Assembly: GCA_020809705.1 (NCBI GenBank)
Contig: CP085829.1
Span: 3,782,001-3,846,000 of the forward strand
Source of the DNA: Calonectria ilicicola
Taxonomy: Eukaryota; Ascomycota; Sordariomycetes; Hypocreales; Nectriaceae
Direction: 5' to 3'
DNA length: 64,000 nucleotides
Position 1 is the stretch's first letter, and every line of letters begins with the position of its first letter. Both the position numbers and the translations under genes were made by a program. Shown here piece after piece: positions 26,881 to 40,491 of this stretch. The notes beneath the pieces were generated by a model that saw only the letters and a list, made by a program, of their open reading frames with translations, made no database searches and had not been told where the DNA came from.

Positions 26881-26950
26881 TTTAATAAATTTTATTATTA
26901 TAATATAAATTTTAATAAATTTTATTATTATAATATAAATTTTAATAAAT
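26881..26950. repeat. 30-bp tandem repeat, 2.3 units
   Basis: Unit TTTAATAAATTTTATTATTA + TAATATAAAT, two perfect copies (26881-26910, 26911-26940) and a partial third. No C or G. Confidence 0.9.
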
Positions 26951-27548
26951 TTATAAATAATAAAAAGTTAATAATATAAATTAAATATAATATATTAAAA
27001 ATAATAAAATAATTATTATTAAATTCTATAATTAAGATATAATAATTACTAAATAAGTTATAATTAATTATTAATCTATAAAAATTAATTAAAAAGTAAA
27101 AAAGCTTTAAGCTTAATAATAAATAATAAGCTTTTATAATAATAATAGTAATATAAATTATAATAAACTTATATATATTAATATTATTAGCTATAATATT
27201 AATTTATATAACCTTAAAGGATTAATACTAAGCTTATATTAATATAAGTATTTAAATAATTTAATAGTTAGAAAAGACATATTATAAAAACTATATACTT
27301 TAAGAAGCTATTATATTATATAGTCTCTTAACTATTATGTTCTTCTTATAGTTAGTAAAGGTTGTAATTAATATAAGGAAATTAAAGTTAATTATAATAA
27401 AAATAATATTATAAATAAATTAATTAAATACTTTTTAATTAAAAAATTAATTTTAATTATTTAATTTAATTATAATTAATAAATTAAATTAATAATTTAA
27501 ATCATAATTTTAAAAATAATTATAATAATTATATATAAAAATTATTTA

Positions 27549-27596
27549 TTATTAATTAAAAATAATTTTAAAAATAAATTTATTTTTAATTAATAA
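27549..27596. repeat. second copy of the 17-bp-arm hairpin
   Basis: Same arms as 26428-26475 (TTATTAATTAAAAATAA and complement at 27580-27596), with a 14-nt loop of different sequence. Confidence 0.8.
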
Positions 27597-27606
27597 TTAA
27601 TTATAG

Positions 27607-27668
27607 AATAAATTAAATATATTTATTTAAATATTTATAATTATAATTAAATATTTTTTTAATAATTT
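27607..27668. repeat. 62-bp direct repeat, copy 1
   Basis: Identical over 62 bp to 28565-28626, 958 bp downstream. Starts AATAAATTAAATATATTTAT and ends TTTTTTTAATAATTT. Pure A/T. Confidence 0.85.
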
Positions 27669-28564
27669 TTATTTTTATTTTTAAAAAGTTTTAAATTATA
27701 ATAAAAAAAATTAATTATTTTATATTTAATAGATTTATAAAATATATTAAAGATTTTAAAAGTATTTAATAAAATTCTTTAATAATTTATTTCTTTAAAT
27801 TATTAATTTAATTTTTTTATTAATATGTTTTTATAATTTTATTTTTTTAATTATTTATTATATTTTTTAAATATCTTTTATAAGATTTTTTAATTTTAAT
27901 TTTAAATTAAAATTATTATAAAAACTTATTAAATATAATTCTTTAAATAAATTTATTTTTAAACTTATTAAATATATATATAAAATAACCTTATTTATTA
28001 AAGATAATTATTTAATAATTGAAGATTATAAATAGATTAAATTAATATATATTTCTTTTAATTATTTTTACTTTAATTCTTTAAAAAGGCTTTAAAAACT
28101 TTTTTTATTTTATTATTATATTCCTTTTTAAATAATTAATATTATAACTAGTCTTAATTTATATTAGCTAAAGTATATATTTATTAGTAGTAAGCTAAGG
28201 AGATATAAAAAATAAGTAAGAGATATAAGTTAATTTGATTTTTATAAAATTATTTATATTAAATTTTAATAATATTTAATAATCTTATTTTAAAATTAAT
28301 ATTTCTTTATTATTTTTTATAATTTAATTATAAAATAATTAATTAAATAATATAAAATAAATAAGATCTTTTTAGAACTTTATTTTAATTTATAAATATT
28401 AAAGCTTAAAGTTGTTAATTTTATTTAAATTAAAGATAGATATATTAATAAAAGATTTTAAGATTTTATTAATAAAGATAATTAAAACATTATTTATATT
28501 TATAAAACTTAGGGTAGATTTAATAATCTTTATTATAGGTATTATAAAAGCTAAGATTTTATAA

Positions 28565-28626
28565 AATAAATTAAATATATTTATTTAAATATTTATAATT
28601 ATAATTAAATATTTTTTTAATAATTT
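28565..28626. repeat. 62-bp direct repeat, copy 2
   Basis: Second copy of the repeat at 27607-27668. Both are preceded by similar A/T sequence, but the flanks diverge downstream. Confidence 0.85.
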
Positions 28627-29330
28627 AAGTTTTTATTTTTAAATAATTTTATAATATTTATAAAACCTAAATTAAAAATTAAATATTTTAAAAATTTAAA
28701 ATTTATTTATAAAGTATTTAATAATTAAGTTTTTTTAATTATTATTAAGGTAATTATTTATTTTAGTAAATTATAGGCTTTACTTTAAAAAAGGTTTTAA
28801 AGCTATAATAATAATAAATATAATTAAGATTAGTTATATAATTTACCTAATTTAAATATAATTAACTTATAATAAGATTAGCTTTATAAAAACTTAAATA
28901 ATTATATTTAAAATAATTTCTTTTATTAAAATTATAAATCTTAATATATATTTTTTATTATCTTTAATATAATATTATTTAAATATTAAAAAATATATTA
29001 ATAATACTTTTTATAAATAATTTTCTTTTAAATTATATATATATTATTAATTAAAACTTATTAAATAAAGATTAAATATAATAAAAAATATTAAACTTTT
29101 AATATATTAAAAAATAAAATTTATTAAATATAAGCTTTAAATATTTATTTATTATATTAATAATCTTAATTTTAATATTTAAAAATTTATTAAAAATAAA
29201 TTTAAAACTTTTAAAATAATAATAAATAAAAATAATATATTTAAATTTTAATTTAAAAAATCAATAAATAAAAAAGAATTTTTATAAATAATATTTATAA
29301 TAAGAAATATAAAGATTAAATAAAAAGATT

Positions 29331-29475
29331 CTAGAAGAAGTATAATATATTTACTATAAATAAAAGTGAAGTATTATAGTAGGTACTAATAGATTATACT
29401 AAGGTTAAGGAAAAGAGAGGGCTAGATAATGCCTATCTAAGTAATTAAAAGTGCTTTTTTTTCTATTTAATAAAA
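29331..29475 (+). repeat. repeat D, copy D3
   Basis: Forward copy and the least mutated core: GAGGGCTAGATAATGCCTAT CTAAG forms a perfect 6-bp hairpin (TAGATA, 5-nt loop ATGCC, TATCTA), then AGTAATTAAAAGTGC and a T run. Its upstream part differs from D2 and D4. Confidence 0.75.
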
Positions 29476-29656
29476 GATTATCTTTAAATTAAAGTTTATA
29501 ATATAAGTTATAATAAAGTTGGGGAAGTTTATTATATAATTAAATTTATTTTTATTAATAGATTTATTTTTTTTAAGAAGCTAGGGTTTAAGTATTTAAT
29601 TATAATAAACTAAAGAATTAAGTTTTAAAGTTTAAAATATATGTTACACTTTTAGG
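29476..29656. other. intervening AT-rich sequence
   Basis: Nothing recognised between repeat D3 and the family E LTR. It ends in an imperfect inverted repeat, GTTACAC...GTGTAGTTAAC, spanning the LTR edge. Confidence 0.4.
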
Positions 29657-29913
29657 TGTAGTTAACTTATAATACATTAGATATAGCTAAAGGTAAGTTA
29701 TTTAGTTAAGTGATAAGGTCCTTAATATAATAAATTAATATTAGTTAATAGAAGGTTAGATATAGTAGTTTTATTTTATAATATAGAAAGGTAGGTTTTA
29801 TAGTATAAAATTAAATATACTTATTTTCTTTATTTTACTAAATAATTTCTATTTATAAAAAATTAAAAGTTATATATAACTTATTAATCTTATATATTTA
29901 AAAAAGAATTATA
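29657..29913 (-). mobile_element. family E 3' LTR (E2)
   Basis: 257 bp, from TGTAGTTAACTTATAATACA to AAGAATTATA, equal in length to and collinear with 23857-24113. It lies on the 3' side of the minus-strand E2 polyprotein. More RIP-mutated than the E1 LTR in its right half. Confidence 0.8.
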
Positions 29914-32562
29914 ATAAGTATTTTTTTTATTTAAAGAAATAATTATTATTTTAATAATTTAAAATTTTTTTAATTAATTAAAATTATTTTTTTTATAATT
30001 ACTATTTATTTTTATATTATTATTTTCTTTTAAAATCTTTTTCTTTTCTTTTTTTTTAAAATTTTATTTTTTTTTAATTTTTTATTTTATTTTATCTTTT
30101 TAATAATTATTTTTATTATTTTTTAAGATTATATTTTTTATTATTTTTAATTTAATAAAATAATATAAAATAAATTAAAAGTATTTTTTTATTTAATTTT
30201 AAAATAGTTTTTATCTTTTTTCTAAGTAGATTTTATTATTTATAAAGTAAATCTTTTTTTTAATTTTTAATAATTTTAATTTTTATTTTAGTAAATAATA
30301 AAATCTTTATTATAATAAATAATAATACCTTTTTTTAAATATTATTTAATTTAGTAAATTATATTAATAATTACTTAAATACTTTTAAATTATTTAATTT
30401 ATATATTAATAAATTTATTTTTCTTATAAAAGATTTTATAATAATAATAATATACTTTAATAAATAAAAAATAAAATAAATAGTTTTTTTTATATTTTTT
30501 ATTAATTATTCTTTTTAAATTATAAAATTTAAGTTTATAATATAAAATAATTAAATAATTTATTTAAATAAAATTTTTTTAATATCTTTTTTCTTCTTTA
30601 AATTTATATATATTATAAATATTATCTTTCTTAAGTTTAGATTTATTTACTCTTTTATTAGCTTAGTTTATTAGTTTTTTTATATATTAATTATATTTAT
30701 AATATATTATATTATTAAAAGATTTATTTTTAATAATAAAATTATTATATTTACTTTTAATATTATTAATTCTTAAAATTAATTTTTTTTCTTTACTTTT
30801 AATTAAAAAATTAATTCTTTTATTTTTAAAAAAATCTTTAATGTTTATATTATTTATTTTAATTTTTAAAATATTATTTTTAATTTTTTAAAAAAAATAA
30901 ATTTTAAATAAACTTTTTTTTTATATTAAAATAATTAAATAATAAATTAATAAATATTTTATTATTATTATTAATTATTTAAATAAAGATTCTATCTTTT
31001 TAAAGATTGATTTTATTCTATTTTTTTTATTATTTATTTTCTTATTTTTAATATCTTTCTTTTTTTTAAAAAAGTATTAATAATAGTATAAATTTTTTCT
31101 TTTAAAAGATTAAATAAATCTTTTTTTAATTAAATATATTTAAATCATTAGATTTTAAAGAATTAATTTTTATAATTATTAAGTTAGTTTTATAGGTATT
31201 ATAATTATTTTCTTTTAATTAAATAGAATAATATAAGTAATATTTTATTTTTATTTATAATAAATACTTTAATAAAAAAATTTAATTATTTTTTTTTAAA
31301 TATTATTTTTATTTAAATATATATAATAAATTAAAAATAATAATATATTATTAAAATTAATAATATAAAATTAATTTTAATTTTTTTATATAAATTTAAA
31401 AAAATATAAAAAAAAGTTTAATTTTAATTAAAATTAATAAAAAATATTTATTTAATAATTAAAAATAAAATAGATTTTTTAATAAAATTATTTTTATAAT
31501 AATTCTTTATAAATATATTTTTTTAAAATTAATATTAATATTTTAAATATTATTTTTATTTTTAAAAATATTATTTTTAATTATTATATATAATATAAAA
31601 AATAATTTAAAAAAAAATAATATTTTTATTTATTTAAAAAATTTAAAATTTTCATTTAATTATTATTAATAATAAAGGGAATTATATTTTTTAAATAGGT
31701 TTTTATTTTATTATAGTTTGTATATATATGTAATAAAGATTATTAAATATATTTTTTAATATAAAAAAAATTAAATTTTATAATTTATTAGTAGATTTTA
31801 TATATTACTTAGTAAGGTCTAGTTTAAATTAATAATTATTTTCTTTTTAGCTTTTTTAGTAGATAGTATTTATTATATAATTTAAGGTAAATAGTATTTT
31901 TTAATTAATTTTTATTAATATAAAATTATTATTATATTATATTTTTAATAGTTTTATTATAATATTAATAAGGAAAATAGCTTTATATAAATATAGTTTT
32001 TATAAAATACCTATTATAATTTTATTTATTTTTTTATTTATTATATTTATAAATACAATAAAATTTATTATTATTTTTAATTTAAATTTATAAATAATTC
32101 ATTTAATAATCTTTTTATATTATTTAAAATAATATTATTAAAATAATATTATATTATTAAAAGTATTTATATTTATATTATATTTAGCTTTATTATAATA
32201 TAATATTATATAATTATTTTAATTAATTGGTTCTTTCTTTTAATACTATTATTAATCTAAGAGTAATATATAATTAAAATAAGGTATATAGCTTTTAAAA
32301 GGGCTAAAATAGCTTTTTAAAGGGTACTTATAAACTTTATATCTTTATTTATTAGAATTTATACTAGGATTCTTTAATTATATATTATTTATAATTATAA
32401 AAATATAATTATTTATTTTTTAATTATATATAATAAATACTTTATAATTATTATTATCTTTTTTAAAAATAGATAATTTATAAAGTAAATTATATTTAAT
32501 TTTATATACTTTAGAATAATTTATATTATTCCTTAGGAATTCTTTATAAGTAAGTTTATAAT

Positions 32563-32777
32563 TATAATAAACTGGATTCACAACTAGAATAAAGCACAAA
32601 TAGAACTATAATAAACCTCTATTCTTATTATTAAGACTTTAACTTAATAAACTATAGAATTATTTACCTACACTTATTACATAATACTATTATAAGTATT
32701 CTTATCTTATAATATCTTATGCTAGTATATATTTAGTATATATACTTAATTGGTTCTCTTAGTTTTATATTTTTATA
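32563..32777 (-). mobile_element. family A 3' LTR of reverse element A4
   Basis: Complete 215-bp LTR-A, minus strand, from TATAATAAACTGGATTC to TATATTTTTATA, inserted in family E sequence equivalent to E1 about 18960. Confidence 0.9.
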
Positions 32778-35700
32778 ATTATCCTTTTCTTTTAAAGGTT
32801 TATTTTTAAATTTTAAGAGGATTTAGTAAAAGTAATATTACCTTTATACCTTATTATTTTATTTTTTATATATTCTTTTAATTTATTTATAATATTTATA
32901 TATTAAAGTTATTATATTTTTAAAATAAATTTTAAGTTTTTATATATTATACTTTATAAATTATTTAATTTATTTAATTTAATATAATATTTTATTATTA
33001 TTACTTTTATATATAATAATTTTTTTAATTTTTTATTTATTTTTTTCTTTAATTAGCTTTAATAAATAGATAATAGTATTATCTTTAGTACTTTTTTAGA
33101 GTTTAAGTAAAAAGATTAAGAAAATATTATATATTTATTAGTATTATTTAAGTAGGTATATTCTATAAATCTATTATTTTATTCTCTTAATAATAATAAT
33201 CTTAATAAACTTAGGTATAAGCTTCTTATATTTAAATCTAAAGTTCTTTATAAATAAATTAATAATTTATTCTTTTTTATATTTTATAATAATATATTTT
33301 TTATTATAATATTTAATTTATATTTTTATAATTTTTTATTAATATTATTAAGCTTAAGTATATATATAGTTTAAAGCTTTAATATACTTTTATATATTTT
33401 ATATATAAGTCTTTAAATACTTTAAAATATATTTAATTATTTTAAAATAGTAATTATATAATATTTATATTAATAATATTTTAATAGTACTATACTAACT
33501 ATTATTATAAATAAACTTACTCTTAGGAAATTATATTACTTATTTCTCTAGAATTTCTTCTATAAATAATCTTAAATATCTTTTTAAAATTTAATATATT
33601 TACTTAATTTGCTTATTAATCTAAGGATAATAGATAGTAAATAACTATTTAATTATTATTTATTCTTTTATTAGTTCTTCTTAGAATTAGCTTATAAATA
33701 GTTTATTTTAATTATTTATAATATTTTTTAATATTTTATATTAATATTTTATATTAATATTTTATATATTTATATAATATTTATATTATTTAAATAATAA
33801 TAAGTATTTTCTTTATAAATATAAATATAATAAATTTTATTATATAATAAATAATTATAAAAATAATATTATATTTCTTTTTATTATTATAAATATTTTA
33901 AAATAATCTTATAATAAAATCTATATTAATTTCTTAAAAGAAACATATTAATAATAATAAAGATTATAATTTTCTATATAATCTATAATATAAGGTTTAT
34001 ATACCTTAATATATTTAATATTTTAAAATATAATTATATATATTTTTTATAATCTTTTTTTAATAAATTCTTTTTTTAATAAATTTAATTATTTTAATAA
34101 TTTTTATATATTTTACTTTTAAATTATTATAATATTTATAAAATATCTTAATCCTTAATATATATTATATTAAAATAATTAGTCTTTTTTTATAAAAAAG
34201 TATATTATTTTTACCTAAGTAATATATCTTTATATCTTTAATATTTTATTTAATTTTTTATACTTATTATTAATAAAAAGGATCTTTAATTTATAATTCT
34301 TAGATTAATTCTTTTAATTATATAGATAATTAAATAAAAAATATTATTTTATTTTTTATAAGCTTTTTTATAATAAAATATAAGATAAGTTATTTTAAAT
34401 TAATTATTTTAGCTTTTAATAGATTTTTATAGTTAGAGTATATAATCTCTTTTTATTAAATATTTTTCTTTATAATAATATTATTAACCTTTTACTATTA
34501 TATAATTAAAAAGATTATAATTATATTCTATTAATCTAGTGATCTAATGATTTACTCTTAACCTAAGGATAAGGAACCTTTACTTATTGCTTAATATATA
34601 AGTATATTATTTTTAAAGCTAATATAAATAGCTTATATATAAGTATTAGTAATCTTAATTTTATTTTTTATATTAGTAATTATATATTATATATTTAATA
34701 ATAATTTCTTTATTAATTAAAGCTTTTTTATAAGTATAAAGAGTATATCTTTATATATAATTTCTCTTTTTATATAATTTAATTATTTTAATAGATTATT
34801 TATTAAATTAAGCTTTTTTAATTTATATTTAAGATTAAAATTAAATAAGAATAATTTATAAATTTATTTTATAAATCTTTTTTAAAATCCTTTACTAAAG
34901 CTTTAATAATATCTTTAAAAATAAAGTAATTTATTAATATTATAAATTTCTTTAATAACTTTAATAAATAATAACTTTAATATTTTAAACTTTTAATAAT
35001 TATAAATAACTCTTACTATTTAATTTTTTAATATTATTTAATATTAAAAAGCTTTCTTAATTAATAAATTATTAAATATTATTAATTTTTTATAGATTAT
35101 AATAAGATCCTTAAGATAGTTTTAATAAATATATCTATCTTAATATAGGCTTTTAAAATTAGATCTTAATATTATAAAATAATTATTAAATAAAAGATTA
35201 TTTTTAGTTTTTAGAATATATCTTTTTTAATTTTGGTTTAAGTAAGATCTTTAATTTTATAATTATTTTTATTTCTTTTAAGTAATTTTATTAAAGGTTT
35301 TATTATTTTAAAATATTTAAAGATAAATTTTTAATAAAAATTATAAAAATTAAAAAATATTTATATATTTTTATATAAGATTAGTTTTTTTTATTTAATA
35401 ATAGATTAGATTTATATAAGATTTATTTTAATATTTTTTAAGTAATTATATATTTTAAGAATTTTATCTTTTATTAATAAAAGATATATTTAAAGAGTTT
35501 AATATATAATTAAAAGTTATATAATTATTTAAAAATCTTTTTAATATCCTTAATATATTATTTTCTTATTTTAAAATAAATAATAATATTATTTAAATAT
35601 ATAATATAATAAATATTTAAAAGTCTTATAAGTATATAGTAAATATATATTTAAAAGGTAGCTAAAGTATTAGTTAATTTAAATAATATAATTATATATT

Positions 35701-37544
35701 TAAAGTAATTATATTAAGTTTTAAAAATAATCTTTTATTTATTATTTTCTTTAATTCTAATATAATAATATATATTATAAATATTAATCTTAATAATTTA
35801 TTTTACTTTTATTAATTTATTTAAAAGATTATTAATAAATAAAAGTAAATATTAATTTTTAATAATAATTATATTAAGATTTTTATAATTTATATATAAA
35901 TATATAATATTATTTTTTTTAATATAAATAATATTAATATATTAATAATATTAATTAATAATTATATTTTATTATTAATAATATTATTTATTATATATAC
36001 TTATAATATATAATATTATTTAATATTTAATAAATATAATAGATTATATAAAGACTCTTTACTTTCTATAATATTAATAAAATACTCTATACTTTTAAAA
36101 AGTAATAACTTTATTATCTTTATTTTATTAAATATATATTACTTTAATTATAACTTTAAAGGTAATATATTAATATTATTATTAATAGCTTTATTTTTTA
36201 AGGTTTTAATTAACTTTTTTTAAATAATTATATATTAGTAATATAAAGTATATAGGCTTTTTTATTATTTTTTATTAATTCTTTTATAATATTCTTAAAT
36301 TTTATAAAAGAAATAGATTTATATACTTAATAATAGTTATATATATTAATTATAATACTTTCTTTATTTATAGAATTATTTAAGAGAAGTAGATTATTAG
36401 TATTTTTTAAATATTATATTTTAATAAATATTTTTTAGATCTTTTAAAGTATTTTTTAATAATTAATTAAAAATAAAATTAATTAATATATTTTATATAA
36501 GATTACTGTAGTTCTATTATAGTTTTTTAATATAAATGTAATTATATCTAGGGCTAATTTTAAACCTAGTCTTTACACTAGTTATTAGCTAATAAGGTCT
36601 ACTTATATATAGGTATTTATATTTATCTAGATTTCTTCTTCTTTATAAGTATTAAGTATTAATACCTTTCCTTAAATAATCTATTTTAAAAATAGAAGTT
36701 TTTTATATATAGTAATTTTATATATTAAATTTATATTTACTTATTTTTTAATAAATTTATTTTAATAAAATTATTATTAATAATTTAAATTTTAATAATT
36801 TTAAAAGGTATATTATCTTTTTATTATAATAAATAATAAGAAAAATATAATCTTCCTTATTATAAATATAATAAATTAAAAATTAAATATAATTAAAATT
36901 AATAATCTTCTTTATATTATTAAAAATAATAAAAGAAATAAATTTAATATTATCTTTTAAAAAGATTAATCTAGATATACTTTCTTAGCTTTTACTTTTA
37001 TCTTAGCCTTTACTTTAATCTTTATAATTATTAGAATATTACTTTTAAAAGTTTTTTTATTAGTTAAAGAGTAATCTTTTAATATTATTACTTTTTTATA
37101 TTCCTTAGTTATTTTAATAAAGATAGGTTTAAAGTTATTTAGTTTTATTAATTATTTTATAAAGCTTTTTAAGCTTTACTTTTTATTTTAATATTTTTAT
37201 TTTTAATTTAAATTATAATTTAAAATAATATTAATAAATTAAAATAATATTATTTTTTAAACTTTTAATACTTAATATAATATATAAGGCTATTTATATA
37301 ATAAAATATTATTATAATATATAATTTTTCTTTTACTTTAAAAATAGTAATTTATTATAGAGCTAGTATTTATATAAATCTAGATTAATATGTATTTTAT
37401 ATATAAAAATAAGAAAGTCTTTTTATAAAAGGTCTTAGTTAATAAGCTCTTTAATATAATTATATTATTATGTTTATAGAGGATATAAGAACTTGATTAT
37501 AGCTTACTTTATATATTATATAGTAGAATTATTTAACTATAAGC
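32778..37544 (-). pseudogene. family A Ty3/gypsy internal region (A4), reverse, RIP-dead
   Basis: Collinear with A2 on the minus strand: integrase HPQTDGQTER remnant near 33585-33645, RT catalytic region near 35570-35600. It stops at the equivalent of A1 about 4315, so the first ~600 bp of internal sequence and part of the 5' LTR are deleted. RIP damage is as in A2; several GATC/AGCT sites survive, but CA/TG is nearly absent. Confidence 0.85.
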
Positions 37545-37647
37545 TATTATATAATATTATTATAGGTATTCTTACCTTATAATGTCTTGCGCTAATGTAT
37601 ATTTAGTATGTATGCTTGATTGGTCCTCTTGGTCCTATATCTTTATA
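37545..37647 (-). mobile_element. partial 5' LTR of A4
   Basis: About 103 bp of LTR-A, from TATAATATTATTATAGG to CCTATATCTTTATA. Outer end well preserved (GATTGGTCCTCTTGGTCC). The inner part was lost in the same deletion that removed the 5' internal region. Confidence 0.85.
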
Positions 37648-38095
37648 ATAATAAAATCTAATATTATAATATAAAATATTCTTAAAATAATTAAAATTAA
37701 TTATAATTTTTCTATTTTCTATGTTTAATTAATAATATTTTTTTAATATATTAAATAATATATAATAAACTTTTTTATTATTTTAATTATTTTATAAAAA
37801 TATACTTATTTTAGCTTAAAAATTATTTTATAAAAATCTAAGTATTTTTAATTATTATAAACTATTATAAGAATAATTTTAATTACTAAATAGAAAATAT
37901 AAATCCTTTTCTTGTTATAATAATTAATATAATATAATATTCTATTTTCTACTAATACTTATAATTTATATAATTTTTTATTCACTAAGCTATTTTAACT
38001 TTTTTTCTACTAAATTTTATATAAGTATTCTTAAATCTATTATAATTTTTTATTCTTTATATATTTTTATAAGATTTTTAATTTAAATTTTAAAA
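37648..38095. other. unassigned ~450 bp between A4 and resumed E2
   Basis: Not present at the corresponding place in E1 (about 18965). Contains a repeated TTCTATTTTCTA motif (37710-37730 and 37960-37972) and two nearby copies of ATTATTTTATAAAAAT (about 37790, 37825). No coding motif. Probably another insertion. Confidence 0.45.
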
Positions 38096-38208
38096 TAAAT
38101 ATAATTTTTACTATTATTATATTAATAATTATTTTTAATTTATTAAATTCATTTTTTATAATATTTTAATATAATAATTCTTTAATTAATAATTAAAATA
38201 GTATTATA

Positions 38209-38663
38209 ATTAACCTTTATAATACTTAAGATATAAGATAAATAAAAAAATAAATAAATATACTTTATATATATTTAACTAATATAAATAAAATAATATA
38301 TAAAACAATAATTTATTAAAATAATCTAATATTTATAAAATTACTTAATATTTCTTTTTATTTTTTTTACATTATTATTATTTATATTTATAATTATTTA
38401 AAAATATTTCTATTTTATTTTAATAATATTTATTATTAAAAAATACTTTAAATAACTTTATAATAACTTTATTAAAATATTATCTAATATACTAAATAGA
38501 ACTTTATAATAATTTTATAATAATATAAAAGCCTATATGTTAGAATATAGTAGGACCTTTATCTAACCATGGTCTTAGTTATATAGGTTTATATTATGAG
38601 TATATACTGTATTTTATAACCTCTTAGAGGTGTAATCGCTAAGATTGTAATAAATAGAATATC
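38209..38663. mobile_element. 455-bp insert with 10-bp direct repeats, possible MITE
   Basis: TAGTATTATA occurs at 38199-38208 and 38664-38673; E1 has uninterrupted related sequence near 19055-19080. The right part (38530-38660) is an unmutated island with CCATGG and ATCGC. The ends show only weak inverted similarity (TTATAATACTTAAG against TTACAATCTTAGCG read inward from the right). A 9-10 bp duplication would suit a Mutator-like element, but there is no transposase and the assignment is tentative. Confidence 0.5.
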
Positions 38664-40096
38664 TAGTATTATATTAAATATTCTTAAAATATAAAATATA
38701 TAAAATTAAAAAATTAAAAAGTATTTTATAATATTTATTAATTTAAAATTAGCTTTATTTAAATTAAAAATATTAAAAGATATATATATAATAATTTCTT
38801 AAATTATTATATAATTAATAATAATATTAATTAAATTTTAATTTAATTAAATTATTTTTTTTAATTATCTAATTATCTAACTAATTATTACTATCTTTAC
38901 TTTAATAAAGCTATACTTCTTTTTAATTATTAAAGTTAATTAAAAAAGAAATATAATTAATTTTAAATTATTAATAAAAATATCTTTTCTTAAAATTACT
39001 TTTTAATATTATTCTTTATATAATTAAAATATATATAAGCTAAATTTATTCTTATATATATTTAATTTAAAAAATAATAATTTAATTAAATTATAATAAT
39101 ATAAAAGGAACTAATTTATAAGAAATTATTATAGATTTTTAAATAATTCTAGCTTTTTTTAGTAAATTTAAACTTTTTTAAGAAGATTTTCTTTCTTTTA
39201 ATAAGTTTTAATAAATTTAATAGGATTTTATTATTTTTTTTAATTTTTTATAATAATTTTATCTTTTTTCTTTATAATAGCCTTACTTTTACTTTAAATT
39301 ATAATATTTCTTAATAAAGAAAGCTAACTATTTTTAAATATATTTTAAGTTCTTCTAAGCTAATTAGTATTACTATTAAGTTTTTTTTTTCATTAATATA
39401 AATACACTACAAGATCAAAATACCCTAACCTTAGAAAATAACTAAATAATTAAAGAGGTTTTATTTAAATACAATAATATAAGATTTTAACTCACTCAAC
39501 CAAAACACCAAAAGATTCTAACACAACAAAAGCTTATATATTACATAACCTTAAGGAAAAGAATTATCAGCCTTTACCATAGCTCTCACCAAGCTTCATA
39601 ATAGCCTTAATAGCGCAACTTATATAAAAGGACTTTATACAACTAAATAAGGCATATAATGATAAAGGCTTTTATAAAGCTAACAGCAAAACATTACTTT
39701 TCTATAGTTAAGTAAAAAGATTATCTAAAGCTTATAACAAATAGACCTATAAAACTATAATTAGATCTTTAGTTCTAAGGTAAAATAGAAGTCTAAATGC
39801 CCTCATATCCAAGTAGCTTGAAAGTTTAGAAATATAATTAAAGAATTATCTTCTAAACCTATAGATAAAAGTAATAGGCTTTTCCAAATTAATATTTAAA
39901 TCCCCATCCTTAATACAACTATCACTTTCTTAAAGCCAAGCATCCGCATCTTTGCCCAACGCAAACAGCGATTCTAGACGCTTGAAGCTATTGATTCCGC
40001 ACAATATCACCCTTAGCAAAGCCTCTTGCATAAAGAACACTCGCGAAAGCCAGGTATGTGTTCCGATATAGCTGCAGCCAGGCTACTAACTAAAAA

Positions 40097-40491
40097 TGTT
40101 ATGACCCATGACACGCCCAGGCGGTCAAAGATGGCAGAACCGGCATTCGCCTACCCTATAGCCCCACACTAACTAATAAGGAAGTACTTATAAACAATTA
40201 CCCATGACATTGGTGATCATCTAGTGATTAATACCTTAATTACTAATATATTAGATAGAATTAATATAATGAGCGCTTATTAAGTAATAGTATATAAATA
40301 AATTAGAATCTGCCCTTATAGCTAATATTAATTAGCTTTTAATATAATTTAATTACCTTAATTATAATTAACTATTACTTAATATAATACTTCTATTACT
40401 TTATTTATTATAATATACTTAATTATCCTATTAATAATAAATCTTTTATTTTAATTAGTTTATTAAATTAAGAATTAATTAAATTATTATA
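40097..40491 (+). mobile_element. family C gypsy 5' LTR (C1)
   Basis: 395 bp, from TGTTATGACCCATGACACGC to ATTATTATA (ancestral GTTACA). Flanked on the left by AAAAA (40092-40096), repeated at 47865-47869 after the 3' LTR. The first ~190 bp are nearly free of RIP changes (CGGTCAAAGATGGCAGAACC); the remainder is mutated. Confidence 0.92.

Larger units (their letters stand above)
25521..29330. other. unassigned AT-rich region with hairpins and duplications
   Basis: No protein motif or LTR could be read in 3.8 kb. Some CA-containing patches (25850-25910, 26330-26460, with AAGCAAGTGCGCTCAGCTTA at 26397-26416) suggest part of it is not fully RIP-mutated. It contains two matching 17-bp-arm hairpins, a 30-bp tandem repeat and a 62-bp direct repeat, listed separately. 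Degraded transposons are the likely content. Confidence 0.5.

Noticed and set aside
29404..29465. Repeat D as a Pol III gene (hairpin plus T8)
   Set aside because: No convincing A or B box was found, and the T run is followed by more conserved sequence in D1 and D4.
39378..40096. Host gene exon
   Set aside because: No long open frame on either strand; several stops in all frames; only short open stretches without domain similarity.
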